Positions 38,197 to 46,425 of a stretch of DNA of 64,000 bases are shown here, piece by piece. The stretch is from a virus: positions 1 through 64,000 of the IMG/VR virus record IMGVR_UViG_3300025121_000035. One strand, 5' to 3'. The position numbers were made by a program, and so were the translations under genes. The notes beneath the pieces were generated by a model. That model worked only from the letters and a program-made list of their open reading frames with translations, was not told the DNA's origin and did no database searches. Numbering within the stretch: the stretch's first letter is position 1; the number at the start of each line of letters is the position of its first letter.

Positions 38197-38643
38197 ATGA
38201 TAAAAACTTTTAAACAATATAATGAAAGTGTAAAAGATTTACTGATTGGTAAATCTGATGAAGATGTAAAAAAAGGATTAGATAATTTACCTAATAATAA
38301 AAAAATAGAAACAATTATTAAGTATCAATTAGATTATTCTTTATTACCTAGAAATAGCGAAGGTATTTGTACTTATTATGGTCATTTAGATTGTAGTTTT
38401 AATAAATTAACTAGTTTGCCTGACAATTTAACTGTTAATGGTCATTTATATTGTTATGATAATCTATTAACTAGTTTGCCTGATAATTTAATTGTTAATG
38501 GTTTTTTAAATTGTAGACATAATCAATTAAAAAAATTACCAGATAATTTAATTGTTAAAGGTGATTTATATTGTGGTTATAATAATCAATTACCAGAAGG
38601 TATTAAAAAACCAAAAGGTGTAAAAGGGAATCTTTATAAATAG
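38197..38643 (+). CDS. MKTFKQYNES-family leucine-rich-like repeat protein
   Basis: The 148-residue product, counted from MIKTFKQYNES, has the leader, the helical module KSDEDVKKGLDNLPNNKK...YQLDYSLLPRNSEGIC, then four repeats with LDCSFNKLTSLPDNL. An earlier in-frame ATG at 38176 adds MLKQELN but disagrees with the duplicated leader before 38687, so I prefer the shorter form. It ends KPKGVKGNLYK, like its paralogues. Confidence 0.75.
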   Translation: MIKTFKQYNESVKDLLIGKSDEDVKKGLDNLPNNKKIETIIKYQLDYSLLPRNSEGICTYYGHLDCSFNKLTSLPDNLTVNGHLYCYDNLLTSLPDNLIVNGFLNCRHNQLKKLPDNLIVKGDLYCGYNNQLPEGIKKPKGVKGNLYK

Positions 38644-38650
38644 TTTCTAA

Positions 38651-38663
38651 ATTTAATATATAC
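38651..38663 (+). promoter_or_regulatory. ATTTAATATATAC box, possible promoter
   Basis: It is identical to the box at 38161-38173 and sits at the same distance from the next start (38687). Confidence 0.35.
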
Positions 38664-38686
38664 ATATGTTAAAACAATAATTAAAT

Positions 38687-40741
38687 ATGATAAAAACTTT
38701 TAAACAATATAATGAAAATATTATAGATTATCTTAAGCCTAAATCTAAAGATGAAATTATTAAAAATATTAAAATTTATATAAAAAAATATTATTTAGAA
38801 AAAGGTTATATTGTTTTACCACACTCAGAATATATTTGGATCGGTAAAGATGAAAATAATAATACAAAACTTATTACTTCTTTACATATAGAAGGTGTTC
38901 GTGTTTTACTATATAATAAAAATATGATTAAAAAAGATTCTTATATAATACCATATGAAGTATTAAGTACTGATATAATAGATAATATAACATCAGCTTT
39001 ACGATATATAAAAAAACCTATAAATGAGGGAATTACTAATATACTAAAAGGAAAATCAAAAGATGATATATTAAAAACTATTAGCAAAATTGATATTAGT
39101 AATGATATATTTTATGTTATAAAAAAATATACTGAAGTATATCCACAAGAAGTAGAATTTTTTGTAGAATTTATTAATAATTATCCGATAAAATCATATT
39201 TATATGATGATATATATAATTATTTTTATAATGGATATAATGTTTTTTCAAGCATTAAACAATATAAAAATATTTTAGATGATAAAGATAAAGTAGAAGA
39301 TTTAATTAGTGTTTTAGATGCTAGATTAAATAGTTTAGATGATGATAATGATTTATTACCAAATTTTGATATAATTATATCATTTATAAAAGATTTACTT
39401 AAAACAAGTTGGGCTACAAAAATTATATATGAATCTGTAAAAGATTTACTGAAGGGTAAATCAGATGAAGAAATAGAAAAAACATTAAAAGAATTAAATA
39501 TATTAGAAAAAGTTAAAAAAGTTAAATCATATAATTTAAATGATAAATATATGCCATCAGATAAAGAAATTCAAAAAGCATTAGAAGATAATTGGAGAAA
39601 TGTTAATTTGAAAAATGTTATTTATATTGATGATAAAATTTTATTAGATGTATCATTAAAAACTTTAAAATTAGCACATCTTGTAATAAAATATAAATTA
39701 CCCGAAAATTTTTTTCCACAAGAATATATTGATGTAAAAAACAAAACAATTTTAAATATTAAAAAATATTATGATAAATTACGTAAATTATTAATAAATA
39801 AGAATATAAATAATGAAAATAAATTTTATTTACATTCTGATTTAAAACAAGATGAATTATTTTTAAGGAATAATGAAGAAGGTGATGAAGAAGGAATAAC
39901 TGAACATATTATTTATGTATTATATCCTGAACAAGTAGGTGTTGATTTAATTTTATATGATATTGATGAATCTAAATCATATAAGTTATATTATGAAGAT
40001 TTGAATCTTTTTATTTTAAAAAAAATTGATGACATATTAACTAATGTATTTTATAATTTTAATCAACAAGGACAAACAAAAGAAGATCAAAAAGAAATAA
40101 ACGAAAATGTTAAAAATTTGTTGAAGGGTAAATCAGATGAAGAAATAGAAAAAGCATTAAAAGAATTAGATATATTAGAAAAAGTTGAAAAAGTTAAATC
40201 ATATAATTTGGATGATAAATATATGCCATCAGATGAAGAAGTTAAAAACTATTTGGATAATTTAGATAAAACAGATATTGAAAAAGTACAATTAATATTT
40301 AAATATGAATTATCTGAAAAATTCTTACCTAAAAATTATGAATTATATAAAAAAAGGTATATTAAAAATATTAAAAAATTTTTTAAAAAACTATATGATA
40401 ATCAAATAAAATATAATATTGGACAATCTGAAGATTATTATAAACCACCAAATATTGATAATTTTTATTTTAATATTGATGATTTAAATATTAAAAATAT
40501 TTATTCTTATCGTTTATCGTATAAATATGATATGCATTATATTAATCGTATATGTTATAATAATATATCTACATCAGTTATAGATGAAGAAGATATGGAT
40601 GATGATAATATAGATGATAATATAGATAGTTATGAAACTATACCTTATGAAAATTTAAATATATTTGATTTAAAAGAAATATATTTACTATTAAAAACAT
40701 TTATAAATAAAAATATTGTAAAGCAATTCATATATTTTTAA
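38687..40741 (+). CDS. Large multi-module member of the MKTFKQYNES family (possible polyprotein)
   Basis: The 684-residue protein has the leader MIKTFKQYNEN and a first helical module. Three further modules begin with a leader-like Glu site followed by the same helix: INEG-ITNILKGKSKDD near residue 110, YES-VKDLLKGKSDEE near 250, and NEN-VKNLLKGKSDEE near 475. The last two continue with a KVKSYNL(N/D)DKYMPSD segment. If the prohead protease cuts after these Glu residues, the protein would fall into four pieces. No leucine-rich repeats are present. The spacer domains (beta-rich, for example HIIYVLYPEQVGVDLILYD) are unrecognised. Confidence 0.65.
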   Translation: MIKTFKQYNENIIDYLKPKSKDEIIKNIKIYIKKYYLEKGYIVLPHSEYIWIGKDENNNTKLITSLHIEGVRVLLYNKNMIKKDSYIIPYEVLSTDIIDNITSALRYIKKPINEGITNILKGKSKDDILKTISKIDISNDIFYVIKKYTEVYPQEVEFFVEFINNYPIKSYLYDDIYNYFYNGYNVFSSIKQYKNILDDKDKVEDLISVLDARLNSLDDDNDLLPNFDIIISFIKDLLKTSWATKIIYESVKDLLKGKSDEEIEKTLKELNILEKVKKVKSYNLNDKYMPSDKEIQKALEDNWRNVNLKNVIYIDDKILLDVSLKTLKLAHLVIKYKLPENFFPQEYIDVKNKTILNIKKYYDKLRKLLINKNINNENKFYLHSDLKQDELFLRNNEEGDEEGITEHIIYVLYPEQVGVDLILYDIDESKSYKLYYEDLNLFILKKIDDILTNVFYNFNQQGQTKEDQKEINENVKNLLKGKSDEEIEKALKELDILEKVEKVKSYNLDDKYMPSDEEVKNYLDNLDKTDIEKVQLIFKYELSEKFLPKNYELYKKRYIKNIKKFFKKLYDNQIKYNIGQSEDYYKPPNIDNFYFNIDDLNIKNIYSYRLSYKYDMHYINRICYNNISTSVIDEEDMDDDNIDDNIDSYETIPYENLNIFDLKEIYLLLKTFINKNIVKQFIYF

Positions 40742-40751
40742 GATAATCAAT

Positions 40752-40797
40752 AGTTAAAGAAAACCATTAAATATTTAATTTAATGGACGATTTTTAT
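40752..40797 (+). repeat. Dispersed hairpin repeat (IS605-end-like), solo copy
   Basis: AAAGAAAA is followed by the stem CCATTAAA/TTTAATGG and GACGATTTTTAT. It shares the AAAGAAAACCATTAAAT start with the left end of the insertion at 60270. No transposase is adjacent. Confidence 0.55.
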
Positions 40798-40859
40798 CAA
40801 AACAGGCTTCAATTATTTAATATATAAAATAAAACAAAAAAAATAATAAATTAGAAATT

Positions 40860-41045
40860 ATGGAAGAACGTATAACATTAGATCAACTTATTGAATTAGT
40901 CGAAGAAGTTAGAAAAGATTATGATAAGTTTTATGATAAAGGAGTTAAAGCTGCCGCTACTCGTCTTAGAAAAGGATTACAAGATATAATCAAAATATCG
41001 AAAGATATGAGAGTTCAAGCAATCGAACACAAAAAATCATTATAA
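40860..41045 (+). CDS. Histone H1-like protein (Hc1 family, Bacteroidota type)
   Basis: The 61-residue, helical, basic-patterned protein reads VRKDYDKFYDKGVKAAATRLRKGLQDIIKISKDMR, the signature of short Hc1-type nucleoid proteins of Bacteroidota (YxKFY-x-KG-N/V-KAA-x-R-x-RK). It binds DNA and could compact host or phage DNA. It stands alone with its own terminator, next to a parS-like palindrome. Acquisition from a host is likely. Confidence 0.75.
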   Translation: MEERITLDQLIELVEEVRKDYDKFYDKGVKAAATRLRKGLQDIIKISKDMRVQAIEHKKSL

Positions 41046-41049
41046 AAGA

Positions 41050-41083
41050 AAAAAAGGGATATATAATTTATATCCCTTTTTTT
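41050..41083 (+). terminator. Intrinsic terminator of the histone-like gene
   Basis: The stem AAAAAGGGATATA/TATATCCCTTTTT is followed by further T residues, a few bases after the histone-like gene's stop. Confidence 0.8.
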
Positions 41084-41084
41084 G

Positions 41085-41100
41085 TGTTCCACGTGGAACA
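41085..41100. promoter_or_regulatory. parS-like ParB-binding palindrome
   Basis: TGTTCCACGTGGAACA is a perfect 16-bp palindrome that differs only by one symmetric base pair from the near-universal chromosomal parS palindrome TGTTTCACGTGAAACA. Variants of this kind are used by ParB in several bacteria. In DNA this A+T-rich a G/C-containing 16-bp palindrome is very unlikely by chance. A Soj-type ParA is encoded at 56690; no ParB gene was recognised, so host ParB could be recruited. Confidence 0.7.
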
Positions 41101-41132
41101 ATTATTTAATTTTTATCTTTTTTATATAAATC

Positions 41133-41177
41133 GTCAAATTCATCTATTAAACTAAAGATTTATCGATTTTCTTTGAC
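41133..41177 (-). repeat. Dispersed hairpin repeat (IS605-end-like), solo copy
   Basis: The plus strand runs from GTCAAATTCATC to TTTTCTTTGAC, so its ends form GTCAAA/TTTGAC, enclosing a second stem with a CTAAAG loop. It closely matches 60267-60311 in reverse orientation. It lies between the parS-like site and the thioredoxin gene. Confidence 0.6.
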
Positions 41178-41209
41178 GTATAATATAAATTATACTCTTT
41201 GATAAGTAA

Positions 41210-41563
41210 TTATTCTACTTTTAAAATATCTTTAAACGCTTTTTTAAAACTTTCTTTTGGCATACCACCATGTGACATTTGAGGTTGTTCGTTCATAGGT
41301 ATAAATAACAGTGATGGAATACTTTGAATACCAAATGCTGATGCTAATTCGTGTTCTTCTTCAGTATTAATTTTGTATATATCTATTTTTCCATCATATT
41401 CTTTACTTAATTCATCAAGAATAGGCGCAATAGATTTACAGGGCATACACCAGTCTGCATACCAGTCAATTAAAGTAGGTTTATCACCTTCAAATTTCCA
41501 ATCTTTATTTTTTTCATAATCGAATACTTTTGTTTTAAATGTTTCTGTTGTTAAATTTTCCAT
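41210..41563 (-). CDS. Thioredoxin
   Basis: The 117-residue protein has the redox motif WCMPC at residues 38-42 in the context LIDWYADWCMPCKSIAPIL, followed by the cis-proline strand QSIPSLLFI. It is of usual thioredoxin length. It should reduce ribonucleotide reductase after each turnover, matching the phage NrdJ, and possibly other targets. It is transcribed opposite to its neighbours. Confidence 0.92.
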   Translation of the reverse strand: MENLTTETFKTKVFDYEKNKDWKFEGDKPTLIDWYADWCMPCKSIAPILDELSKEYDGKIDIYKINTEEEHELASAFGIQSIPSLLFIPMNEQPQMSHGGMPKESFKKAFKDILKVE

Positions 41564-41694
41564 AATTTTATAATTATTTTTTTAGTTATATGTTTCCTTA
41601 ACATATCAATTATAATGCCTAATAATTAAATCGGCAACATTGTCATATTTATATAGTTTTAAATTTGTAAAGTTTAATTTAATATATAATAGAT

Positions 41695-42456
41695 ATGAAA
41701 ACATTTAAACAATTTAATGAAAGTGTAAAAGATTTACTGATTGGTAAATCTGATGAAGAAATTATTAGATTATTAAATAGATTATCACCAAATGAAATGT
41801 TGATTACTTCTATTCAAAATAATTATATTTATGGTGTAAAAAAATCTATAGAATTAGGTGCTTCCATTGACACCGAAGAATCTAAACCAATTAAGATAGC
41901 GAGTGAAAAGGGATATGTAGATATAGTTAAAATATTACTAAATAATAATGCTAATCCATTTAAAGTACATATTATAAATAGTGAAAAATATGATGAAATA
42001 TATAATTTAATTTCTAAATATAGAAATAAGTCAGTTAATGAATCAGTAAGAGATCTACTTCAACCAAAATCTGATGATGAAATGATTAAAGCATTAGAAG
42101 GTTTATCTGATTCAGATAAGATTATACAAATAATTAAATATCAATTAGATTATGATTTACTACCTAGAAATAGTGAAGGTATTTGTACTTTTTATGGTCA
42201 TTTAGATTGTGAACAGAACCAATTAACTAGTTTACCTGATAATTTAGTTGTAAATGGTGATTTATATTGTTATCATAATCAATTAACTAGTTTACCAGAA
42301 AACTTAGTTGTTAAAGGTAATTTAGATTGTAGTTATAATGAATTAAAAAGTTTACCCGAAAATTTAGTTGTTAAAGGTGATTTATATTGTAGAGATAATC
42401 CGTTACCAAAAAATATTAAAAAACCAAAAGGTGTAAAAGGAGAACTTATATTATGA
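41695..42456 (+). CDS. MKTFKQFNES-family protein fusing ankyrin-like and leucine-rich-like repeats
   Basis: In this 253-residue product, residues 1-30 are the leader (MKTFKQFNES) and helical module. About 35-95 are two ankyrin-like repeats (LITSIQNNYIYGVKKSIELGAS, PIKIASEKGYVDIVKILLNNNA). At about 115 a second leader-like site NES-VRDLLQPKSDDE restarts the standard helical module, followed by four leucine-rich-like repeats. This looks like the fusion of two family genes. A TTTAATATATA box lies just upstream. Its TGA overlaps the next ATG. Confidence 0.7.
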   Translation: MKTFKQFNESVKDLLIGKSDEEIIRLLNRLSPNEMLITSIQNNYIYGVKKSIELGASIDTEESKPIKIASEKGYVDIVKILLNNNANPFKVHIINSEKYDEIYNLISKYRNKSVNESVRDLLQPKSDDEMIKALEGLSDSDKIIQIIKYQLDYDLLPRNSEGICTFYGHLDCEQNQLTSLPDNLVVNGDLYCYHNQLTSLPENLVVKGNLDCSYNELKSLPENLVVKGDLYCRDNPLPKNIKKPKGVKGELIL

Positions 42457-43091
42457 TAAAAACATATAAACAATATAATGAGTCAGTAAAAGATTTACTT
42501 AAAGGCAAGTCCGATGAAGATGTAAAAAAAGGGTTAGAAGGATTATCTGATTTAGATAAAATATCTACTATCAGTAGATATAATATAAATCAAAAATTTT
42601 TACCTTCAGATGAAAATATTAAAAAAATTTTAAGCAAATTTAAATTATTTGATATATTATTTTTTGTAAAAGGAAACAATCTACCTATTAGATTTATGCC
42701 ATCAGATGAAGAAATAGAAAAAGAATTAGATAAATTAACATATAAAAAAAGAATAGATACAATAGAAAGATTTAAATTATCAGATAAATTTTTACCAAAA
42801 AGAGCAAAAACTCAAAGATTACAAACTATACAAAAAATTCGTGAAATAATAAAACAACGCGGATCATTTAATAACTTTAAAAGTACATATATTTTAGATA
42901 GATTCATTTGGTGGGATAATAATTATGATGCACTTTTATTAGCAGAAATAGGATATAATGGAATAGTATGTTATGGTTATATTAATCAAATAGATAATAA
43001 AATTAAATATAAATATGATGATTTGGATTATTTTACAGTTAATTTTATTATGAAAGTATTAAAAAATCAAATTAAAGAAGGTAGATTTTAA
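42453..43091 (+). CDS. MKTYKQYNES-family helical protein
   Basis: The 212-residue protein has the leader MIKTYKQYNES and helical module KGKSDEDVKKGLEGLSDLDK. Two repeats around FLPSDENIKKIL and FMPSDEEIEKEL follow, like the MPSD segments of 38687, and then a beta-rich C-terminal domain (DALLLAEIGYNGIVCYGYI). No leucine-rich repeats are present. It is translationally coupled to the preceding gene (ATGA) and is the last member of this cluster. Confidence 0.65.
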   Translation: MIKTYKQYNESVKDLLKGKSDEDVKKGLEGLSDLDKISTISRYNINQKFLPSDENIKKILSKFKLFDILFFVKGNNLPIRFMPSDEEIEKELDKLTYKKRIDTIERFKLSDKFLPKRAKTQRLQTIQKIREIIKQRGSFNNFKSTYILDRFIWWDNNYDALLLAEIGYNGIVCYGYINQIDNKIKYKYDDLDYFTVNFIMKVLKNQIKEGRF

Positions 43092-43099
43092 CCTAAATC

Positions 43100-43138
43100 A
43101 TGAACTATCAACTACACTAAATATGCTTTGTTAGTCAA
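43100..43138 (-). repeat. Dispersed hairpin repeat (IS605-end-like), decayed copy
   Basis: The plus strand starts ATGAACTATCAACTACACTAA and ends TTAGTCAAA. The ATGAACTA start matches the right ends at 52167, 61144 and 60624 (reverse). The stem is poorly conserved, so this is a degenerate copy. Confidence 0.4.
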
Positions 43139-43166
43139 AAAATTTTAAACAGATTTATAAAAATAT

Positions 43167-43826
43167 TTAATAACTTAATATAAAATTTACATATACAACA
43201 TAAGATACTTTAACACACTTTCCTCTTTGTTTTCCTGGAATATAGTCTGGTAAATTATTGATAACTCTTAATGCTTCTTTATCTAAATTTGGATCTACAC
43301 CTTTTAATATTTTAACATTAGATACTTTACCTTTTTCATTTACAACAAATTGAACATATACTTTACCTTGTATATTATTTTCTTTACATATTTCCGGATA
43401 TTTAATATTTTTTGTTATATATGTATGAACATTACCTTGTGTAAATATTGGCATTTCTTCCACAATAATAAACGGAACATCTGATATTTCTTCTTCATCA
43501 TCTAATTCAGGTATATTAATTTCTATATCTTCATTTGATTCTGTATTTTCTATTTCCAATTCTTCTTTTATTTCTATATTATCTGCAACTATATTTATAA
43601 CTTCTATAACTTTTGGTATAGGGGGTTTTATCTTTTCAGTTCTTGTAATAGGAATTATTTCTTCGTCAATTATAGTTATAGGTAATTCACCTAAATCATG
43701 TATAGTTTTAGTACTATTCCATTCAAAAGCAATTAACATTAATACTAATGCAATTACAAAACCTATTTGTAAAAAAATACTTCTTTGGTTTTCTAAATTT
43801 ACTTTATCTGATTTTTTCTGTTCCAT
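43167..43826 (-). CDS. TonB-family energy transducer protein
   Basis: The 219-residue protein has a short basic cytoplasmic N-terminus, one membrane span at about 16-38 (IFLQIGFVIALVLMLIAFEW), a Pro/Glu-rich periplasmic linker, and a TonB C-terminal domain from about 125. That domain reads ITKNIKYPEICKENNIQGKVYVQFVVNEKGKVSNVKILKG...ALRVINNLPDYIPGKQRGK, the Bacteroidota form. TonB links the inner-membrane proton gradient to outer-membrane receptors. A phage-borne copy is unusual; ExbB/ExbD would have to come from the host. Confidence 0.85.
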   Translation of the reverse strand: MEQKKSDKVNLENQRSIFLQIGFVIALVLMLIAFEWNSTKTIHDLGELPITIIDEEIIPITRTEKIKPPIPKVIEVINIVADNIEIKEELEIENTESNEDIEINIPELDDEEEISDVPFIIVEEMPIFTQGNVHTYITKNIKYPEICKENNIQGKVYVQFVVNEKGKVSNVKILKGVDPNLDKEALRVINNLPDYIPGKQRGKCVKVSYVVYVNFILSY

Positions 43827-43867
43827 AATTTTTAATTTTTATTATAATAAAACAAAAACCATACCAA

Positions 43868-44707
43868 TTATAGACTATCAAAATATGTCATATCACTGAT
43901 ACTTGAATCATCTGACCAGTGAGCTGATGTAAATTTACCTTTCGGAGATACAGTAACACCAATTAAATGTCTTTTATCAGATATAGATTTTGTAAAATCA
44001 TATATAAAATACTGATTAGTAAATGGATTAACATAACTATTCCACATACTTTCAGATGTACTAATACACCAATGTTTTGATCCAATTGCACAAGATGCTT
44101 TATAATTATTTACTTGTAATACTAATAATTCTGGTGTAGATATTTTAATTTCTATATCACCGTTTTCTACAAAACTATCTATTTTTTTTAACATTGTTTC
44201 TAAATTATAATTACCAGATAAATTAGTGATTAGTGATTTAGTATCATTAATTAAGTCATGTACATTTTTATATTTACCACCTTTTTTAGAATAGAAATCT
44301 ATAATATTTTTAGACCATTGGCTATTTAATTTAATTAATGATTTTAATTCATCATTAGCTAATTCTCTTGTTCTTGATGGTAATGCTTTTAATACTTGAT
44401 TAATCTTTGTATTAATTTCAAAATCTTGTATATAATCAAATAAATCTTCAAACTTTTTAAAAGTATCTACTGGTTTATCTATTTTAATTTCATCTAATAA
44501 TTTTAATAATTCTTCTAAACGACTAATATCAATTCTTTCTTCAAAATACCATTCGGTAAATTTTCCTAAATATCCGGGATTATTTTTAAATAATTCCTTT
44601 AATTTTAAGAATCTTTCATCATTTTCTTTAATATGATGTTTTCTTAATACTGTTAAAGCTTTCTGCTTATTTTCGAATATTTTATATGTTGCTAAATTTT
44701 TAAACAT
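43868..44707 (-). CDS. Hypothetical protein with HWCIS domain
   Basis: The 279-residue protein starts MFKNLATYKIFEN, a distant version of the leader pattern. Residues 10-170 are helical. The C-terminal 100 residues carry SCAIGSKHWCISTSESMWNSYVN, YFIYDFTKS and HLIGVTVSPKGKFTSAHWSDD, a small beta domain that I associate with uncharacterised proteins of large phages. Conserved Trp, Cys and His suggest a binding or catalytic pocket, but no function is known to me. Confidence 0.55.
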   Translation of the reverse strand: MFKNLATYKIFENKQKALTVLRKHHIKENDERFLKLKELFKNNPGYLGKFTEWYFEERIDISRLEELLKLLDEIKIDKPVDTFKKFEDLFDYIQDFEINTKINQVLKALPSRTRELANDELKSLIKLNSQWSKNIIDFYSKKGGKYKNVHDLINDTKSLITNLSGNYNLETMLKKIDSFVENGDIEIKISTPELLVLQVNNYKASCAIGSKHWCISTSESMWNSYVNPFTNQYFIYDFTKSISDKRHLIGVTVSPKGKFTSAHWSDDSSISDMTYFDSL

Positions 44708-44781
44708 TTTGAATATATTTATTTTTATTATTATATATTAATTTTTATTTTTATATATTAATTTTTATTTTTAAAAAATTG

Positions 44782-45393
44782 TTAAAGTTTACCGTTTATA
44801 TCATCTTTATAAAATTCATTACTATCTTGATATATCTTTTTTAATATAATGACACTTTCTGGTATTTTTACAAATTCTTCGTATTGTTGATTAAAACAAG
44901 CAAACCAACCATGTACAATCAAATCGTCAGGTACTTCTTTGATATAATTTTCTGAAACATCTAAATTACCATAAACTGTAAATTGTTTAGGCAATTCTGT
45001 TAATAAATTTTCTGATAAAAAAATATCATTACCTACTTTAAGAGATTTTGGTATGTTTCTAATATTATTTCGGCAACAATAGAAATTTTTATCAACTGTT
45101 ATATTTTTACCTATTTTTTTCATTCCTGTAAAATTAACTTTTACTGAACCATGAACGTGTAAATTATTAGGTAGTTCTTCTACTATTTGTTCTTCTATAT
45201 TTAAATCTTCATGAATATGACAAATGCCATTTTCGTCTCTTGGTAATAATTCAAATGGTAAATTATATTTAATAATTTCTATTTTCTTCTCTTCATCATT
45301 TAAATGTTTTAATTTATCTAATATATATTCATATGATTTACCTTGAAGTGAATCATATATATTCTCATTTATAAATTCTTTAAAATTTTTCAT
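44782..45393 (-). CDS. MKNFKEFINE-family leucine-rich-like repeat protein (minus strand)
   Basis: The 203-residue product starts MKNFKEFINEN, followed by the family helical module QGKSYEYILDKLKHLNDEEKK...YNLPFELLPRDENGIC and about six leucine-rich-like repeats (LPNNLHVHGSV, IPKSLKVGNDI, LPKQFTVYGNL, VPDDLIVHGW). It is the most diverged member with the full three-part plan and is on the opposite strand from the main cluster. Its leader is the closest to the T4 MKTYQEFIAE peptide. Confidence 0.7.
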   Translation of the reverse strand: MKNFKEFINENIYDSLQGKSYEYILDKLKHLNDEEKKIEIIKYNLPFELLPRDENGICHIHEDLNIEEQIVEELPNNLHVHGSVKVNFTGMKKIGKNITVDKNFYCCRNNIRNIPKSLKVGNDIFLSENLLTELPKQFTVYGNLDVSENYIKEVPDDLIVHGWFACFNQQYEEFVKIPESVIILKKIYQDSNEFYKDDINGKL

Positions 45394-45423
45394 AAAACTA
45401 TATATAAATAATTGAAAATTATA

Positions 45424-45771
45424 TTATTCATTTAGTTCTATACGTTGATTTTCATTGTTTAATAATTCTTCTGTTTGTTTAGGTGTAGTTATATATCCAA
45501 ACCCTATAGTTGGAATAGTACTTGCTATAGTTCCTTCTAATTTTCCATAATCAATATCTTCATATTTAATCAAAATATATCCATCACCATATTTTTTTAT
45601 TACTTTAAATCGCCTTGGATTACAAATACAACTATGAGTAAGTGAATATGTTTTTGATTCCCAACAATCATACGATAAACCTTCTATAATTAAAGGTCTT
45701 AGATATTTACCATCATTTAATGACCATAACCCATCTGTTCTAACACCGTATTTTTTTTGTTCCATTTTCAT
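45424..45771 (-). CDS. Hypothetical protein
   Basis: The 115-residue, beta-rich product with scattered cysteines (YDCWES, HSCICN) is unrecognised. Its start overlaps the stop of the upstream gene by 4 nt, so the two are coupled. Confidence 0.5.
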   Translation of the reverse strand: MKMEQKKYGVRTDGLWSLNDGKYLRPLIIEGLSYDCWESKTYSLTHSCICNPRRFKVIKKYGDGYILIKYEDIDYGKLEGTIASTIPTIGFGYITTPKQTEELLNNENQRIELNE

Positions 45772-46394
45772 AATATTCTTTTATTTAATGGATAGTCCAC
45801 TTGAATTCCAATAATATCACCTTTTTTACAAATAGTTTTATGAAAACTTTCTACATTTTTAACATCATAGATTTCTCCATCAATTTCTACTTTCGGGTAA
45901 AGATCATCAAATTGTCCAGGCTTTCTTATCATATCATTTTTAACACTAAATACAGTATGATTATTAGCAGTATATTTATTTATTGATTTAAATTTCTTAA
46001 TATTTTTAGTTTCACCGTAATATAAATTCATACATATTATTTTAAATAATTCCCGGTCTCCGTTTTCTGGTGATCTTATTTTAAAACCAAACCCATAATC
46101 ATTTTCATCACCTCCCATTTGGTCAATATATCTATCACTTGGTTCTATACTACATAACCAATTATATACAAAATCAAAACAAATATTTTCATTTATAGGA
46201 TTTTGAAAATATTCTGCATTTTCTTTTTTACCCCAATATAATATTAATTCGTTTTTATATTTAATAAAACAAGTTGCTTTATTATGTGTAGAAAATGCAA
46301 TTTTAATAGCATTATTTAATACTTCAATAGAGTCAGATTTTATATCGAATGAATTTATAATTGCATTCTTATATAATTTATTTTCGTTTATCAT
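45768..46394 (-). CDS. Hypothetical protein
   Basis: In this 208-residue product the N-terminal part (LNNAIKIAFSTHNKATCFIKYKNELILYWG) is alpha/beta and the C-terminal part includes a KVEIDGEIYDVKNVESFHKTI strand pair. No family is recognised. It forms a two-gene coupled unit with the following gene. Confidence 0.5.
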   Translation of the reverse strand: MINENKLYKNAIINSFDIKSDSIEVLNNAIKIAFSTHNKATCFIKYKNELILYWGKKENAEYFQNPINENICFDFVYNWLCSIEPSDRYIDQMGGDENDYGFGFKIRSPENGDRELFKIICMNLYYGETKNIKKFKSINKYTANNHTVFSVKNDMIRKPGQFDDLYPKVEIDGEIYDVKNVESFHKTICKKGDIIGIQVDYPLNKRIL

Positions 46395-46425
46395 GATATT
46401 AATTATATAATCAAAAACAAAGAAA

